This document shows, one piece after another, positions 1 to 11,531 of a DNA stretch of 64,000 nucleotides. This DNA is from Scytalidium lignicola (lineage: Eukaryota; Ascomycota; Leotiomycetes): NCBI GenBank assembly GCA_002812745.2, contig NCSJ02000096.1, positions 1 to 64,000 of the forward strand, in the 5' to 3' direction. Position numbers and translations under genes: made by a program. Under the pieces are notes generated by a model that ran no database searches, was not told the DNA's origin, and saw only the letters and a program-made list of their open reading frames with translations. How positions within the stretch are numbered: position 1 is the stretch's first letter; every line of letters begins with the position of its first letter.

Positions 1-70
1 TTTGAAAGGGACGATGTCTTTTGGGGGGCTTTTTGGGAATGGAAGGTGATTTTGGAGGAGGGATTATTAT

Positions 71-125
71 GTGTATATATGTGTGTGTGTGCTATATGTG
101 TGTGTATATATGTATATATGTATAT
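71..125. repeat. TG/TA microsatellite
   Basis: A low-complexity run of alternating TG and TATA dinucleotides lies just downstream of the rhamnose mutarotase gene. It is a simple sequence repeat with no visible function. Confidence 0.8.
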
Positions 126-225
126 TTTCTAGGTCATATCTTCGTGTCTATTATGAGATGAAAAAGGGAATAGAAAATGGACTTGGGAAAATATTTCTGG
201 GGAAAAAAAGGATGATTTGGAGATT

Positions 226-891
226 TTAAGGCGCGTAAAACACCTCTTCCAGTCCTTTCCACCAAGCCGGTTCTCCTGCCTCGCTGCTCTTTGCTCCCTC
301 GACCAGGGATTCTTGGTAGCCGTCTGTCATTTTCCACCATTCCCGTACTTTAGGGTTCTCGCGCATCTTTTCCATGTCTCCTGCGAAGTCGTAGCCAACG
401 TATTTAAAGGAGGCAAAGAGGATATTGGTGCCCGGGTCGTGGAAGATAGAGTCTGAGAGTAGAAGTGAGGTTAGCATCTTTTTTTAACATTTTCTTGTCT
501 GTCTTGCTAAGGAAACGTTTTTAAAGTTTTCCATTTTATAAAGCTAGGGAAATAAGAATGAAGACAGGTTTCCTCCCATGTTGGAATATTTCTGTCTCTG
601 CCCACCAATCTAGCAGCTCTCAAGTGCCTTTCGATATCAATAGCTCGCTCTGAGGGATATAGTGTCAAAAAAGCCAACGAAACACCTACAGTCTTCAATA
701 TTACAATCCTCGATCTGCTTCAAGACCTCGGGCCAGACCTTGGCATGGCATTCCTTATACTTGTCCACATATTCCGGCTTGACTTTCACAATCTGGGCAA
801 TTCGGCGGCCAGCAAACTTTTCCTTGAATGCCGGAGCACTATGAGGCGGGGAAGCTGTGGTGGGGCTTCTGAGTTGAGTTGGAGACCACAT
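226..891 (-). CDS. L-rhamnose mutarotase (RhaM family)
   Basis: This enzyme interconverts the alpha and beta anomers of L-rhamnose and feeds rhamnose catabolism. Exon 1 (891-690) carries RRIAQIVKVKPEYVDKYKECH and the conserved HAKVWPEV segment. Exon 2 (452-226) carries SIFHDPGTNILFASFKYVG, KMRENPKVREWW and WWKGLEEVF. Splicing 690 to 452 uses a GTAGGT donor and a CTCTCAG acceptor, and it restores the family-typical reading EDYSIFHD across the junction. The product is about 142 residues, slightly longer than the ~104-residue bacterial enzyme because of an N-terminal extension. I chose the ATG at 891 because the in-frame extension upstream of it begins at GTG; a further 5' exon is possible. No other rhamnose-pathway gene is visible in the window. 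Confidence 0.88.
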
Positions 892-2318
892 TGCTCGCTT
901 CTCTTTGTCTTTGGTAGCTTTATTTTTCACAAGGTTGATGGACGATCAAGTAGATCCAGGAAGAAAATATGTATGTTTGTCAAGTAATGACGAGAGCGGA
1001 GTCAAGATTCTGGCAAGAAAGACTAATTAGGATCACCGATGGCCCAGTGTGGTGGTATTGGTATGCACGTTGGCTTGGTCAGAGGGCTGCAGTCTAGAAT
1101 ACGGCGTCGATACAGTACAAGTTGGTGGGTGTGGATGGCATTACAGTAGCTTCCCTCCAGCGCCGAAGGTTTCCTCTCTTCTTCAAAAATAGACTGCAGA
1201 TGGATAGAGAATTTCTTGTATTATCTCAAAGGGTTTATCAAGAAGAAATGGATGCTGAGGATTAGCACTTCTTTTTCAATTCACTGGGGAATAAAGGACT
1301 TTGCAAATCATCATCAGCTCGGGCGGATTGCTAAGCTTTCACCCGGCCGTCCCAGCGACTGAGCCAACAGATCTCGGTAGATTGATACCCGTATGCCCCG
1401 CCATTGGGGGTTGGTGAGCAGGAAAATCTCAAGAGAAGGGAGCGAACTACTATAATAATGCTTTAAACCGCGGCTTCTTCTTTTTCTTCTTCTTCTTCCT
1501 CTCCTTTAGATCGGACAGCTCTGAACCGGCAAATAGTGTCCAGCTGGACATTCTAGATTTTCCACCGTGACCCCGCTATGCGGATTCGTGGCTGCTTCGT
1601 GCCTTTTGAAGACTCGGAGTTTGCGGCGAAAGTGGATTTTGTGTTTTGTCTTTGTTCCCTTTGGAGGGGTAAATTCTTTAATGTGGAGATATTGTTTAAT
1701 TAAATCTTAACCCCGGAGCATGGCCAACAATTACTTGCTTACTGTGTGCTTGCTGTATCAAACGAGACTGTCTGAACGATTAGAGTAATAAAGCAAAGCT
1801 GGTATTCTAAGATTGAATGTCAACTATTGTGAAGATCAAAGAATCTACACATCGACTAATACTATCTAACATGCCATTTATCATCGGACGGGTTGAAGTC
1901 TGCTCGTGATCATTCTTCATTATGCAGTCTAAGCTTTCTCCACATAAGGGGCTTTTTCTTCATTCGTCATAGTATCCCATCGATCAGATTTGCTGAGGCT
2001 GCGAATAACACCACCTTAAGGAGAAACTTGAGAAGCTAGCTCCGAATGTCAATTTTATGATGCCACTTTACTTGTACTTGCTTGTCTTGACTGGATATCG
2101 TATATTCTTCACGGATGACTGATTACAAAACTAGAACGATCACGTTAGAAGTGATCGAGTATATCTATTTATTTGAAATGCAATACATAGATTGCCCCGT
2201 TTGGAAACCCCGGCCCATTAAAACTTTATCCGATATGTAGAGATTTGCCTCCAACGCCTAAACTTATCCCGCCATGCTATAGAAACAATGACAATTACAA
2301 GGTGCGCTATACCAACAA
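892..2318. other. Intergenic region, no gene recognised
   Basis: This stretch lies upstream of two minus-strand genes. It contains a pyrimidine-rich tract near 1480-1502 (TTCTTC repeats) and AT-rich sequence towards 2100-2300. I see no open frame with recognisable similarity, no tRNA A/B boxes and no clear repeat. Confidence 0.5.
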
Positions 2319-4729
2319 TTAAATGGCGCCAAGGTCCTTCAAAGCGCCGGCAAGTCTTCTATAATCCCTCAAAAGCTCTAACACCTCGTTAATCCTCAGC
2401 TCACCAGGATTCTGGATCTCCATGAATCGCTTTATAGGTGGCGCTACTTTCTTAGTCTCCTTTGGCGGCAGTATGGGTGCGAGATCAGGAAAAGCCTAGT
2501 TTCGTTGTAAGTACACAANTTTCCATTATGGAAAAGAGAGATCCAGAAAACTTACAGTTGTTAACTCAGCTACACCACCATCAGGAATGACTTTACTAGG
2601 GGTCGCTGGTGCTTGAGCAGGCCTTCCAAACCCACGCATCATTCCTATTCCTGCGATCCTTGTCATAGGATTCAGAGAATTACCCAGATTCCGCATTGAT
2701 TCTACAATTGCAGGATTACTCGATGAAGGTGTACCTGGCTGGGTTTTCTCGCTGTTTTCACCCGGGGAGACTACCTTCCTTCCGCTTCCGGAACTTGCAT
2801 TGCTGTCAACGCTTCTATCTCTAGATGCTGATCGCCCACCAATTATATTCAAGACTCTATCCTCCAGTTTTTCTGGAGTAGTGCTGGATTTCTTTTCGTT
2901 ATGCTCAAAACTATGAAGAGAGCTTGCTCCACTAAATGACCCATCGTCTTCCATCGAGGGAGTACTCATCAGCTTTCTCGCGTCGTCTAACGTCTTCGGG
3001 AGTATAATATTAGAAGCCGAACCAGACAGCTCTTCTTGACGTTCCTTAAGCTTTCCTACTAGAAATTTGTAACTGTCTCCGAGACTATTACTGATGCTCT
3101 TGAAGCCTTGATCAGCTGTGTTGAAGACTGCATCTCCGGCTGCTCCTAGTACAATGGACGGGGGTTGGAATAGGCCACTCAAACGTCGGTTCTGGGGTGT
3201 GACGCTTGCTCTAAGATTCGATGCTGTTGAATCAGCCTTTGCTGTTATTTGGGCCGAAGTAGGAGTGCTTGCGCTGTCGCTAGCAATACCAGGGGATGGC
3301 AGGGGGCTGCTAATCGGGGGTTCAGGTATGATAAGCCGGGGGCTACGAGGTTGATTGCTGGACTTAACTGGTCCAGACTGGTCCTCATCCGCTCGAAGAC
3401 TCGCTAGATCTACTGTCTCGAGGAAGGTAATTGCTGCTTCTAGATTTGTTAAGCAATATGCTGCCTCTCCGTCAATTTTGCTCTCACACCGGAACCGTTG
3501 AATAAAGTACAGGTTGCTAATAACATTGATGCCTTCTGGGCGCGAGGTTATTAGGGTGTAGATGAGCATAGGCATGATTTCGTCCGCGGATGAAGAAGGG
3601 TGGAAGTGGGAGAGTGTATCGACTATACTTTTGTGAGCGCCTTTAAGATGTTGAAGCTTTCCAAGCGGATACTGTTCGTCGTTCATTGCGATTAATTCTG
3701 TTCTAGCTCCCTCAAGCCATTGACGGATCTCCTCTTCTTTATCCTCCTTCGAGTCCTTACTATTCTGGTCAGATTCCAAGTTAATTCCAAGATCTGCCAA
3801 ACCAATACCGACAACAAAGAGTGCAGCAGTCTTCGACCGTAGCTTTTCATCCTTCTCCTCATCTTGTGTACTGCGATGTCTCCATATTCTGCCGTAAGTC
3901 TTCTCGCAAACTCTCCTTTCAACAGCTTCTTCCAAAGCGACACGTTTCTCCTCTAGGGCTTTACGAGCCCGTTTACGGTCTGCCATCTCTTCTGAAGTCA
4001 ACATCTGCTGCTCTGAATCTACCCTTTCTAGGGTTAGCTTCGGTCTATCCTTGCTACTAATGGAAGCTGCTTTTGCTCGCAATCTACTCGCTGTGGATGA
4101 TAACGACGATGTTGAAGGCGCTGGTGAGTTTGCCCTATGCTGTCGGGATGACAATGTTGAGATATGCGTGTTGATATGAGTTGCAGAAACAGTATAGAAA
4201 TCTTGAAAAAGCCTAGACAGCTTTTCTATATTCGGTGGAGTCGGGTGGACCTTAGCAGAGAGGGACTCAATAAATCTTTGGGGTAATTAGCAAATGAACA
4301 AGTGCTTCCCCGTAGACTGACTAACGTATCTGTTAAGCTCACCAGCTCAATTGGTAGTTCATCGACAGCTGTCGTATCCTTCTCAGTTATCACGTCACCA
4401 TGACCATTGTTGTTGTCTGAGGTCTTATCATTCGGATTGTGTTCTTTTGGAGGCACTTTGGGCCTCTCAGATGGGCTTGTATCCGGCAGTTTTATCCCAG
4501 GTACAGCCCCATTCTGGATAGTTGCTGCCCGGGAGCTCCGAAGGGAGCTGGGGGAGCTGGTGTTATCCATTCGTGAGAAGGATTTTGATGTCTGCAACAC
4601 TCGAGGGCGCTGGTCGTCACCCTTATGGGCATTTTGAGATGCCATAAACCCTAGCGTATCTATAGTTGTTTTGTCAGTGTGATTCTCGCTGCTAAGCAGA
4701 AGGCCAGAAGTCCGGAAGGACGGAGACAT
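2319..4729 (-). CDS. VPS9-domain protein, probable Rab5-type guanine nucleotide exchange factor
   Basis: VPS9 domains catalyse GDP/GTP exchange on Rab5/Vps21 GTPases at endosomes. Three exons are supported: 4729-4326, 4275-2556 and 2495-2319, with all phases consistent, giving about 766 residues. The VPS9 core is visible as the segment containing ADEIMPMLIYTLITSRP, NLYFIQRF and GEAAYCLTNLEAAITFLE. The first junction reads LTDTFIESLSAKVHPTPP, and a GCTAAT branch site sits just before the acceptor. The last exon adds a C-terminal helix ending in KDLGAI. Long Ser/Pro-rich linkers flank the domain, and a basic coiled-coil-like stretch rich in Arg, Lys and Glu precedes it. It could be a Muk1- or Vps9-like protein, and I cannot tell which. 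The start is uncertain; a second in-frame ATG lies at 4645. An N base at 2519 falls inside the last intron. Confidence 0.85.
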
Positions 4730-5257
4730 GATTACCAGTGAGAATCTAAGTAAACGCGTTGCATGAATGGCATTGGATTTGAAACGAGGCCGCGAATTCT
4801 GGCTAATCACTACGGTCAACAAGCATGGATAAAGTGAGAATAACAATGAGGCGAAGAGAGCAGATTAAATATATAGATGTTACATTTCCAGGTGAAGAGC
4901 AGCCAATACTTTGAGTGACTCCATTCACGATTGTACCAGGCCTTCACGTGAGGAACTAACATGCCGGATGTTTGCCAGTTGCGACCTTAAGACCTTAGTC
5001 AGCTAAACCGTTAGAGTTTAACCCAGACACTCCGATAGGTTGAGTATTGTCAGTGCTTTCATGCCTTGTTAGCCAGGCATAAACATCCCCTGATGTGGAG
5101 AAGGGATCTGCCATTTCCACGTGATGATGCCTCGTGACGACACAAGGCGGACTCACTGACATCCATCTCGCCCAACAATCATTTCTCCATCAACTCCTCG
5201 AGCTCTCCTACAACTGTTCTTATATTTCCTAGGGCTTGGTTCTATTTCCTTATTCAG
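4730..5257. promoter_or_regulatory. Divergent promoter between the VPS9-domain gene and ATG15
   Basis: This 528-bp intergenic region serves two divergent genes that both act in endosome/vacuole traffic. It contains two CACGTG palindromes, at 4945-4950 and 5118-5123, which are the core site of bHLH factors of the Cbf1 type. A CT-rich stretch lies just upstream of the ATG15 start codon. Factor binding is inference from motif identity only. Confidence 0.4.
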
Positions 5258-7435
5258 ATGTCCCGACGTAAAGACTTACCGAAGAAGTGCTCCTCTGCGG
5301 GCAGAGTTACGGCGGGAGTTCTGTTATCGATCCTGGCGTTATCGTTACCCGTCACTGCCTCCAGAGACGCGCCAGTATTCACCGATCAGGAACCAGCGCT
5401 TTTTCTTCCGCCTTTCCCAGCAGAGCCTCCTATCCAGCAGCCTCCATCCGATACGCATGTTTTTGTAAGTTACCGCAAATATATAAGCTGGCTATTTAAC
5501 GTTGAACATACTAATTGTCTTTCAACAGACCCTGAGACACATATTCCACCATGGAACGCATCGATATCCTACCTTACACCGGCGAGCTGATATTACATCC
5601 CCTGATTCTTCAGGCTCGACGATGTGGCTAGAGTCAGAAGATGGCCGATTTGATCGAGTTACGTCTCCTCTCGTCGTCAGAAGTCGACCAACCAGGATAG
5701 AACGGTTAAGGGACCGGAGGCCAGAGGTAGTAGACCCTATGGTTGCCGCAGCACGGGAGAGTGGAGAAGTTTGGTCACTATCTCCGTCTGCGTGGACTAT
5801 TGATGATGTGCCGGGACCGAATGTCACAGATAAAGAGACAATCATTACCTTTGCACAGATGGCAGCGAATGCATACGTTCCAGAACGAGGCACAGGTGAT
5901 TGGAAAGATGTTAATGGAGGGTATAATGTGACCGATGACTTCGGTTGGGAAAGCGATGGGCTTCGGGGCCACGTATACGCCGATGAAACGAACTCAACTA
6001 TCGTGATTGGCGTGAAGGGCACATCACTTGCTGTCTATGATGGCGAGGGGACAACTACCAACGACAAGGAGAACGACAACTTATTCTTCAGCTGTTGTTG
6101 TGGACAGCAGGGCAATCCAATGTATAGGCAGGTTTGTGACTGTGCAACTGGTACCTATACTTGTGATGTTTCTTGTATCCGCAAGAACTTAAAGCAAGAG
6201 AATCGGTACTACACGGCTGCTAGGCACCTTTATTCTAACGTCACGGCTTTGTACCCAGGCGCAACTATCATGATGTCTGGACATAGTCTAGGTGGTGCCG
6301 TATCATCTATGCTTGGCTTGACATACGGGTTGCCTGTCCTCTCATTCCAGGCGGTTCCTGATGCGTTGCCCGTAAGCCGATTGGGTCTACCTACTCCCCC
6401 ATTCTCTGATCCCAGGGCACCACAGAAGCGACAGTACACTGGAGCTTATCATTTTGGGCATACGGCAGACCCGATATACATGGGAATCTGTAATGGAGCC
6501 ACTGCCGTAAGTTTTCTGTGATTAAATAAAAATTTCTATAATCTAACCCTTCTAAATAGGCATGTAGTTATGCAGGCTATGCTTTGGAAACCTCGTGCCA
6601 CACAGGTCAAGAGTGTGTGTACGATGTTGTCGGCGATAAGGGCTGGAGAGTTAGCGTCTTAACACATCGAATTATACGCGTTATCGAAGATATCATCAAG
6701 GAATATGATACGGTTCCAGAGTGCCGGTATACGACAGAATGTCAGGATTGTGCATTGTGGAAAGAAGTTGAGGGGAATGCAACTACCACTACCACTTCCT
6801 CCTCTACTATGACGAAGACAAGAACTCGAACATCAACGTGTCAAACTCCAGGTTGGTGGGGCTGTCTTGACGAGACCACAACTTCACCTGCTTCCAGTAC
6901 TGGGGATATAACGACTACATCTACGTCTACTTCCACATCAACATGCAAGACTCCTGGTTGGTTTGGCTGTAATGATGAGAAGACGAGTACAACGACCAGC
7001 TCATTATCAACTGCCACAAAATCATCAAGCACCGGCACTTCTACAACCTGTCACTCCAAAGGATACTTTGGTGGATGTTATGACCCGACCACCTCCTCGA
7101 GTTCTTCTCTCCCATCTCCTACTTCAACTACCTGCGAGAATCCAGGCTACTTTTGGGGATGCCACGATGCGACATCTACAGAGACGAACACACACATGAT
7201 AACAACACCTCCGACACTACCTAGTCCTACCACTGCACCCACGACGGCAACGAGCCACGGATGCACGTCGTCGGCTTGGTTTGGGCTTATCTGTGTCGAT
7301 CCATCACCAACTACAACTGTAACACCAACGCCTTCTAACCCACCACTTGGGCAGTCTCACTGCGTCCACCGGAGTTGGCTAGGATTTTGTAAGGAATGGG
7401 AGAGTACAGATGCTGATCTTAGGGAAGAAATTTAG
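5258..7435 (+). CDS. ATG15: ATG15 vacuolar autophagic-body lipase
   Basis: Atg15 is a class 3 lipase that breaks down autophagic bodies in the vacuole. Exons 5258-5464, 5529-6506 and 6560-7435 join in phase and encode about 686 residues. An N-terminal hydrophobic segment (about residues 16-32) fits the signal anchor that sends Atg15 through the MVB pathway. The nucleophile elbow GHSLGG lies near residues 320-325. It is preceded by the conserved VIGVKGTS segment and a Cys-rich insert (SCCCGQQG), and followed by [12 protein letters not shown]. The C-terminal third is Ser/Thr-rich with six repeated cysteine units of the form C-x-x-P-G-W/Y-F/W-G-C. Several N-x-S/T sites suggest glycosylation. The gene is divergent from the VPS9-domain gene, with CACGTG sites between them. 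Confidence 0.95.
6839..7390 (+). repeat. Six Cys/aromatic repeats in the ATG15 C-terminal tail
   Basis: Within the ATG15 coding region, six units recur: [49 protein letters not shown] and [10 protein letters not shown]. Thr/Ser/Pro-rich linkers of 20-45 residues separate them. The units degrade from N- to C-terminus, suggesting intragenic duplication. Each could form a small disulfide loop. Confidence 0.85.
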
Positions 7436-7600
7436 GTGAATATAGATAATCCGGAGCAATTGCTTCGCGGAGTAAAGGGTTTATGTTGAAGTATAGACAA
7501 GTATATCGGCGCTTTTTGGTTTGGGCCGGCTAATATAGCCAGGCATGTTTGGTTTAGTTTACTGCTGTGTATTGAACAAGCCTGGAAATGACTAGATTAT

Positions 7601-8531
7601 CTACTTATGAGACCATTCGGGTTTCTTTTTCTCTGCAAATGCTTTCATCCCAATCTTTTGATCTTCGCTGCCAAACAAGCTATGGAACACCCTTCTCTCA
7701 TATTCTACTCCATCCCGTAGAGGCAAATCTTGGCTCTTATTAACTACTTCCTTGGCAGCCATAACAGAGACCTTTGAATACCCAGCAATTGTTTCGGCTG
7801 TCTTAAGTGTTCCCTCAATAAGTTCATCATAATTTCCAAATGTCCTGGCCGCAACACCCCAGCTGCCTGCCTCCTTTCCACTAAAGTTCTTTCCCGTTAG
7901 GATTAACTCCATGGCCCTTGCCTTGCCAATGGCCCTCGTAAGTCTTTGGCTGCCACCTGCTCCGGGGATAGTCCCTAACTTAATTTCGGGTTGACCGAAG
8001 TTGGCATCCTCTGTACAATATAGCACGTCACACATCAAGGCCAGCTCACAGCCTCCACCAAGAGCATGGCCCGATACAGCTGCTATGATTGGTTTCTTGA
8101 TACTAGTTGTGAGGTGTGACCAGGACTCTATAAACGAGTTCGTGTATGCTTCGGAGAAAGTCAAAGGAGCCATTTCCTTGATGTCAGCGCCTGCGGCAAA
8201 GGCTCTCTGGGAACCAGTAAGGACTATGACAGAGATATCCGGGGATTTGTCAAAGGCTTCAAGAGCAGAGTTGAGCTCTGTTATTAGAGGTGTTGAAAGC
8301 GCATTGAGAGCTTTGGGGCGATTTAGAGTTACTGTGTAAATGTCAATATAGACAGCTTTTGGAAAGGAGGAGGAATTGATGTTTACTTTGTCCGACTCCG
8401 GGTCTGGGTTCAGTGGCTTGGACATATTCGTAGGATCGGGTTGACCATGAGGAGGGGCGGGTAATGAGAGTTGGTAGAGCTGAAGGTTTGAAACGGGAGG
8501 TAATTGGTCGAATAGCCTTTAGAGAATTCAT
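7601..8531 (-). CDS. Mitochondrial enoyl-CoA hydratase (short-chain crotonase family)
   Basis: The enzyme hydrates 2-trans-enoyl-CoA in beta-oxidation and amino-acid breakdown. Exon 1 (8531-8387) supplies a basic, Ser/Arg-rich presequence (MNSLKAIRPITSRFKPS...) typical of mitochondrial import. Exon 2 (8331-7601) carries the crotonase core: oxyanion-hole segments AFAAGADIKEM and SGHALGGGCELALMCD, and the catalytic-region EIKLGTIPGAGGSQRLTR with both expected acidic residues. The junction reads VGQITLNRPKALNAL, and the 55-bp intron has a GTAAAC donor and a CACAG acceptor. The product of about 291 residues matches human ECHS1 (290). The C-terminus EWSHK lacks a peroxisomal SKL signal, which favours mitochondria. 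A CACGTG site at 8811-8816 lies 280 bp upstream. Confidence 0.93.
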
Positions 8532-9231
8532 AGTTGTGGTTCGTAGACGGAATATTAAGCTGATATCACTCTTGGACTTAGTACAAAGTACTGTTTCCAA
8601 CGTGCCTTGGTTTGCTGTGGGGCACAGCACTGATAACTACGTCTCAAATGGCAAATTGAGGATTAAATGACAAGTAAGATTCGTATGATATGATAGGCAA
8701 TTGAAACAAATGCTTTCTTTCATAGGGTTTAGTCTAGAGGATAATGTGATTGAAGCTCTGGAGATTTGGAGCTTTGGAGAAGCTTCAAGTCCAATGTCGT
8801 ATTATAATATCACGTGGAAATGATCGGCAACCATCGGTTCAAGCTTCTGAGTGGTTGAGCAACACCTAAGTTATACCGAGGCAGTTCGGTTACAGAGAAG
8901 GCTGCTGCTTAGCCTTGCAGCCTATATCGGACTTTGAGTAATTAGGTCACGAAGCCATAGCAATCTGTCGATGCTGCTTAAAGAAATTAACCTATTTCGT
9001 TTTTACTTATCTTACTTCAGTAAGCACACTTAATACATATAGTTAAGGGTATATACATATATATATATATATACTTGTCCTAAATTCAATCATCCAACCC
9101 CATCCCGAATGCACGCCATGAGGTTGACGAGGCTAACCTAAATATCTCTCTGATATGAACCACCAAATAATTTTACACTCGCATCTTAATTCTCAGGTTC
9201 AAAAGCACGTAATATAACAAGTATGGGGTCT
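8532..9231. other. Intergenic region, no gene recognised
   Basis: The stretch holds the promoter of the enoyl-CoA hydratase gene and the 3' flank of the IRC3-type helicase. A TA dinucleotide run lies around 9053-9074. An open frame of 68 codons at 8464-8670 overlaps the hydratase 5' exon on the other strand and looks like a shadow. Confidence 0.5.
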
Positions 9232-11270
9232 TTAATCCATAATAGGACCGACACTCACTTTCTCCCGCTGCCTTAATGCCTGTTCCTGCTCCAATTTTAG
9301 TCGTGCCCTTCCTTCCCTTCTCCTATCCGCTTCAATCGCAGCAAATCTACCACGAGCACCATGCTTTATTTTTGTAATCATATCTCCGGCCCTCCCTTTA
9401 GTCAAGCTACTAGGTTCCAAGCGGTCTTCCTTTGGACGGAGCTTGTTCAAGAATGCGAGTTGTCCTTCTGTTGCTGGCCCATTCCGCCACGCTTGATTCT
9501 TGTTGATAAATCGAAAAGGAAATTTCGCTTGTGCATAGGTATCGGCAGCATGAACGGCATCCATGAAAGTAATGGCACGTGCTATTTCACGAGGTTTCAT
9601 ATACGGGGCTTTCTTGAATCCTCCTCTTAAGGCGACGGTTTCTTGTATCACATACTGCTCACTAGAATCCTCAATAACTCTCTCAAGCGTTAAATACGTT
9701 CCACTGGAACTGGCAAGTATATAGCGATCTGGAGCTACGCAAACCCATGCGTTTGAAGAACAGGATCGAATTTGTTTTTCTCCTGACGTATCCTCGATAA
9801 GATCAAATACAGAGTCATAATCGATGAAAGTGATGTTCTTCGATAGCGGAGCTGCTGGTTCGGATTCAGAAACAGAAGATGAAAGTCGTTCCTCTCTGGA
9901 CCTCTCAGCCTCGTGCCGTTCCTGTAACTCCTTCAAATCCTCAAGTTTTGCATCGCTAACCAGCTCTGAAGCATCGAGACCGAAGAGAGTTGGTGTTGTC
10001 ACAATACCGGTTTCCAAGCTAGCCACCATATCAATAATATGACAGTCCTTTTTGCCTGGATGTAATCTCATACCTCTGCCGATCATTTGAACGAGAAGAT
10101 TGCGAGACTTAGTAGGCCTCGCTAGTAAGACACAATCGATATTGGGGATATCTGTTCCCTCTGTGAAGACGCCACAGTTCACAAGCACTGGAAATTCCCC
10201 AGCTCTAAATGCATCTAGCCTGGAACTCCTTTCTTGCTTAGGAGTATCACCGGTGACAAAGCGGGCATCTATTCCGTGTCTCCTAAATGTATCCGTCAAT
10301 CCGGCTACGTGAGCAAGATCCACGCAGAACACAAGAGTTGATTTCCTCTCTTGAGCTTTCGCAAGCCAGCTACGGACAGTTATTTCGTTAACATGTTCAT
10401 TATTCACTGCTCTGGAAAGTTCTCCTGCTTGAAAATCGCCGTTCGCTCCTTTCTTGACACTAGATATGTCTGCCTTAGATTGAACAGTAGTGAAGATGAC
10501 GTCTGAGAGCCACTTCTCTCCTATCATGTCGATGTAATCCCTATGATATACGATGTGGTCTATAGCTGAACCTAGCCTTAAACCATCGAACCGAGAGAGC
10601 GTGGCCGATACACCAATCAGAGCTGGAGCATCTGGAGAAGGCTTTGCTAAACCGAAATATTCCAATGTCTTTCTGTAGCCAGGAGCAACTATATGATGTG
10701 CTTCATCAACGAGCACAAGCTTGAACTTTTCAGGATTGAATTTTGATATCCGATCTCCAGATACAACACTTTGAATACTGGCAACTGTGATATCTGCAGA
10801 TCCACTTGCATGCATCGAGCCCATCTCAATTTCCACCCTTTTCCGTGGATAAGCATTTGTACAGTGTCGAGCTGCTTGCTCAACTAACTCTTGTCTATGT
10901 GCCAAAATTAGAGTCTGTGTAGCATTTCTGGCATGGGGTTGAACGCGGTCAATAAGTTGTGTAAAGATGACCTGAGGTACTATATGTTAGCCACGAGGAC
11001 GGAGATTGGATCTGCGTATCTCACTGTTTTCCCACTCCCAGTTGCAAGAGATATGCCAAGACGTTTATGGCCATCTTCCAGATGTGACAATACTGCTTGA
11101 ATGCATTCCTCCTGATACTCTCGTAGTTTAACAACAGATCCGTGACCAAAATGATTAGCTAATGGCGACAGAAGGGAAGAACTTGTGGCATAAGCCTGTC
11201 TCCCAACGAAAGGAGGACAGGCTCTCCACTTTCGGAGTAGCATTTGCCATACTCTGAATTTTGATGGCAT
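9232..11270 (-). CDS. IRC3: Mitochondrial DEAD/DEAH-box helicase, IRC3-like
   Basis: Irc3 is a mitochondrial SF2 helicase that maintains mitochondrial DNA. Exons 11270-11025 and 10971-9232 join in phase (about 661 residues) and complete the Walker A motif [13 protein letters not shown] across the intron. Motif II is DEAH (LVDEAHHIV), motif III is SAT ([11 protein letters not shown]) and motif VI is [13 protein letters not shown]. The order is N-terminal basic leader, RecA1, RecA2 and then a C-terminal region with [19 protein letters not shown] and an Arg/Glu-rich helical tail. The leader with many Arg and no acidic residues fits mitochondrial import. The 53-bp intron has a GCTAAC branch site. 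The gene is divergent from the RRN5-like gene with only 261 bp between starts. Assignment to IRC3 rather than another fungal SF2 member rests on overall architecture. Confidence 0.88.
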
Positions 11271-11531
11271 GGTCCACTGCCATTGTCAGCCTTGTCAAAA
11301 ATCGACGGTGATATTAACACAAATTAAGCGCGTCAAGCGATAGCCGCGCCTCGCTATTTTCCAGGTGATTTAAAGAGTTGGGATGAAACCTAATAGGCTG
11401 CACTTATAATTGGTACTTCGATGGTTTATATATATCCCAAACTCTCACTGGATATGTTACTTGTTACTATGAATCGCATACATAAACTGTCCGAGAAGAA
11501 TAATTCGACAGGGGTCTGAATATTTCAAACC

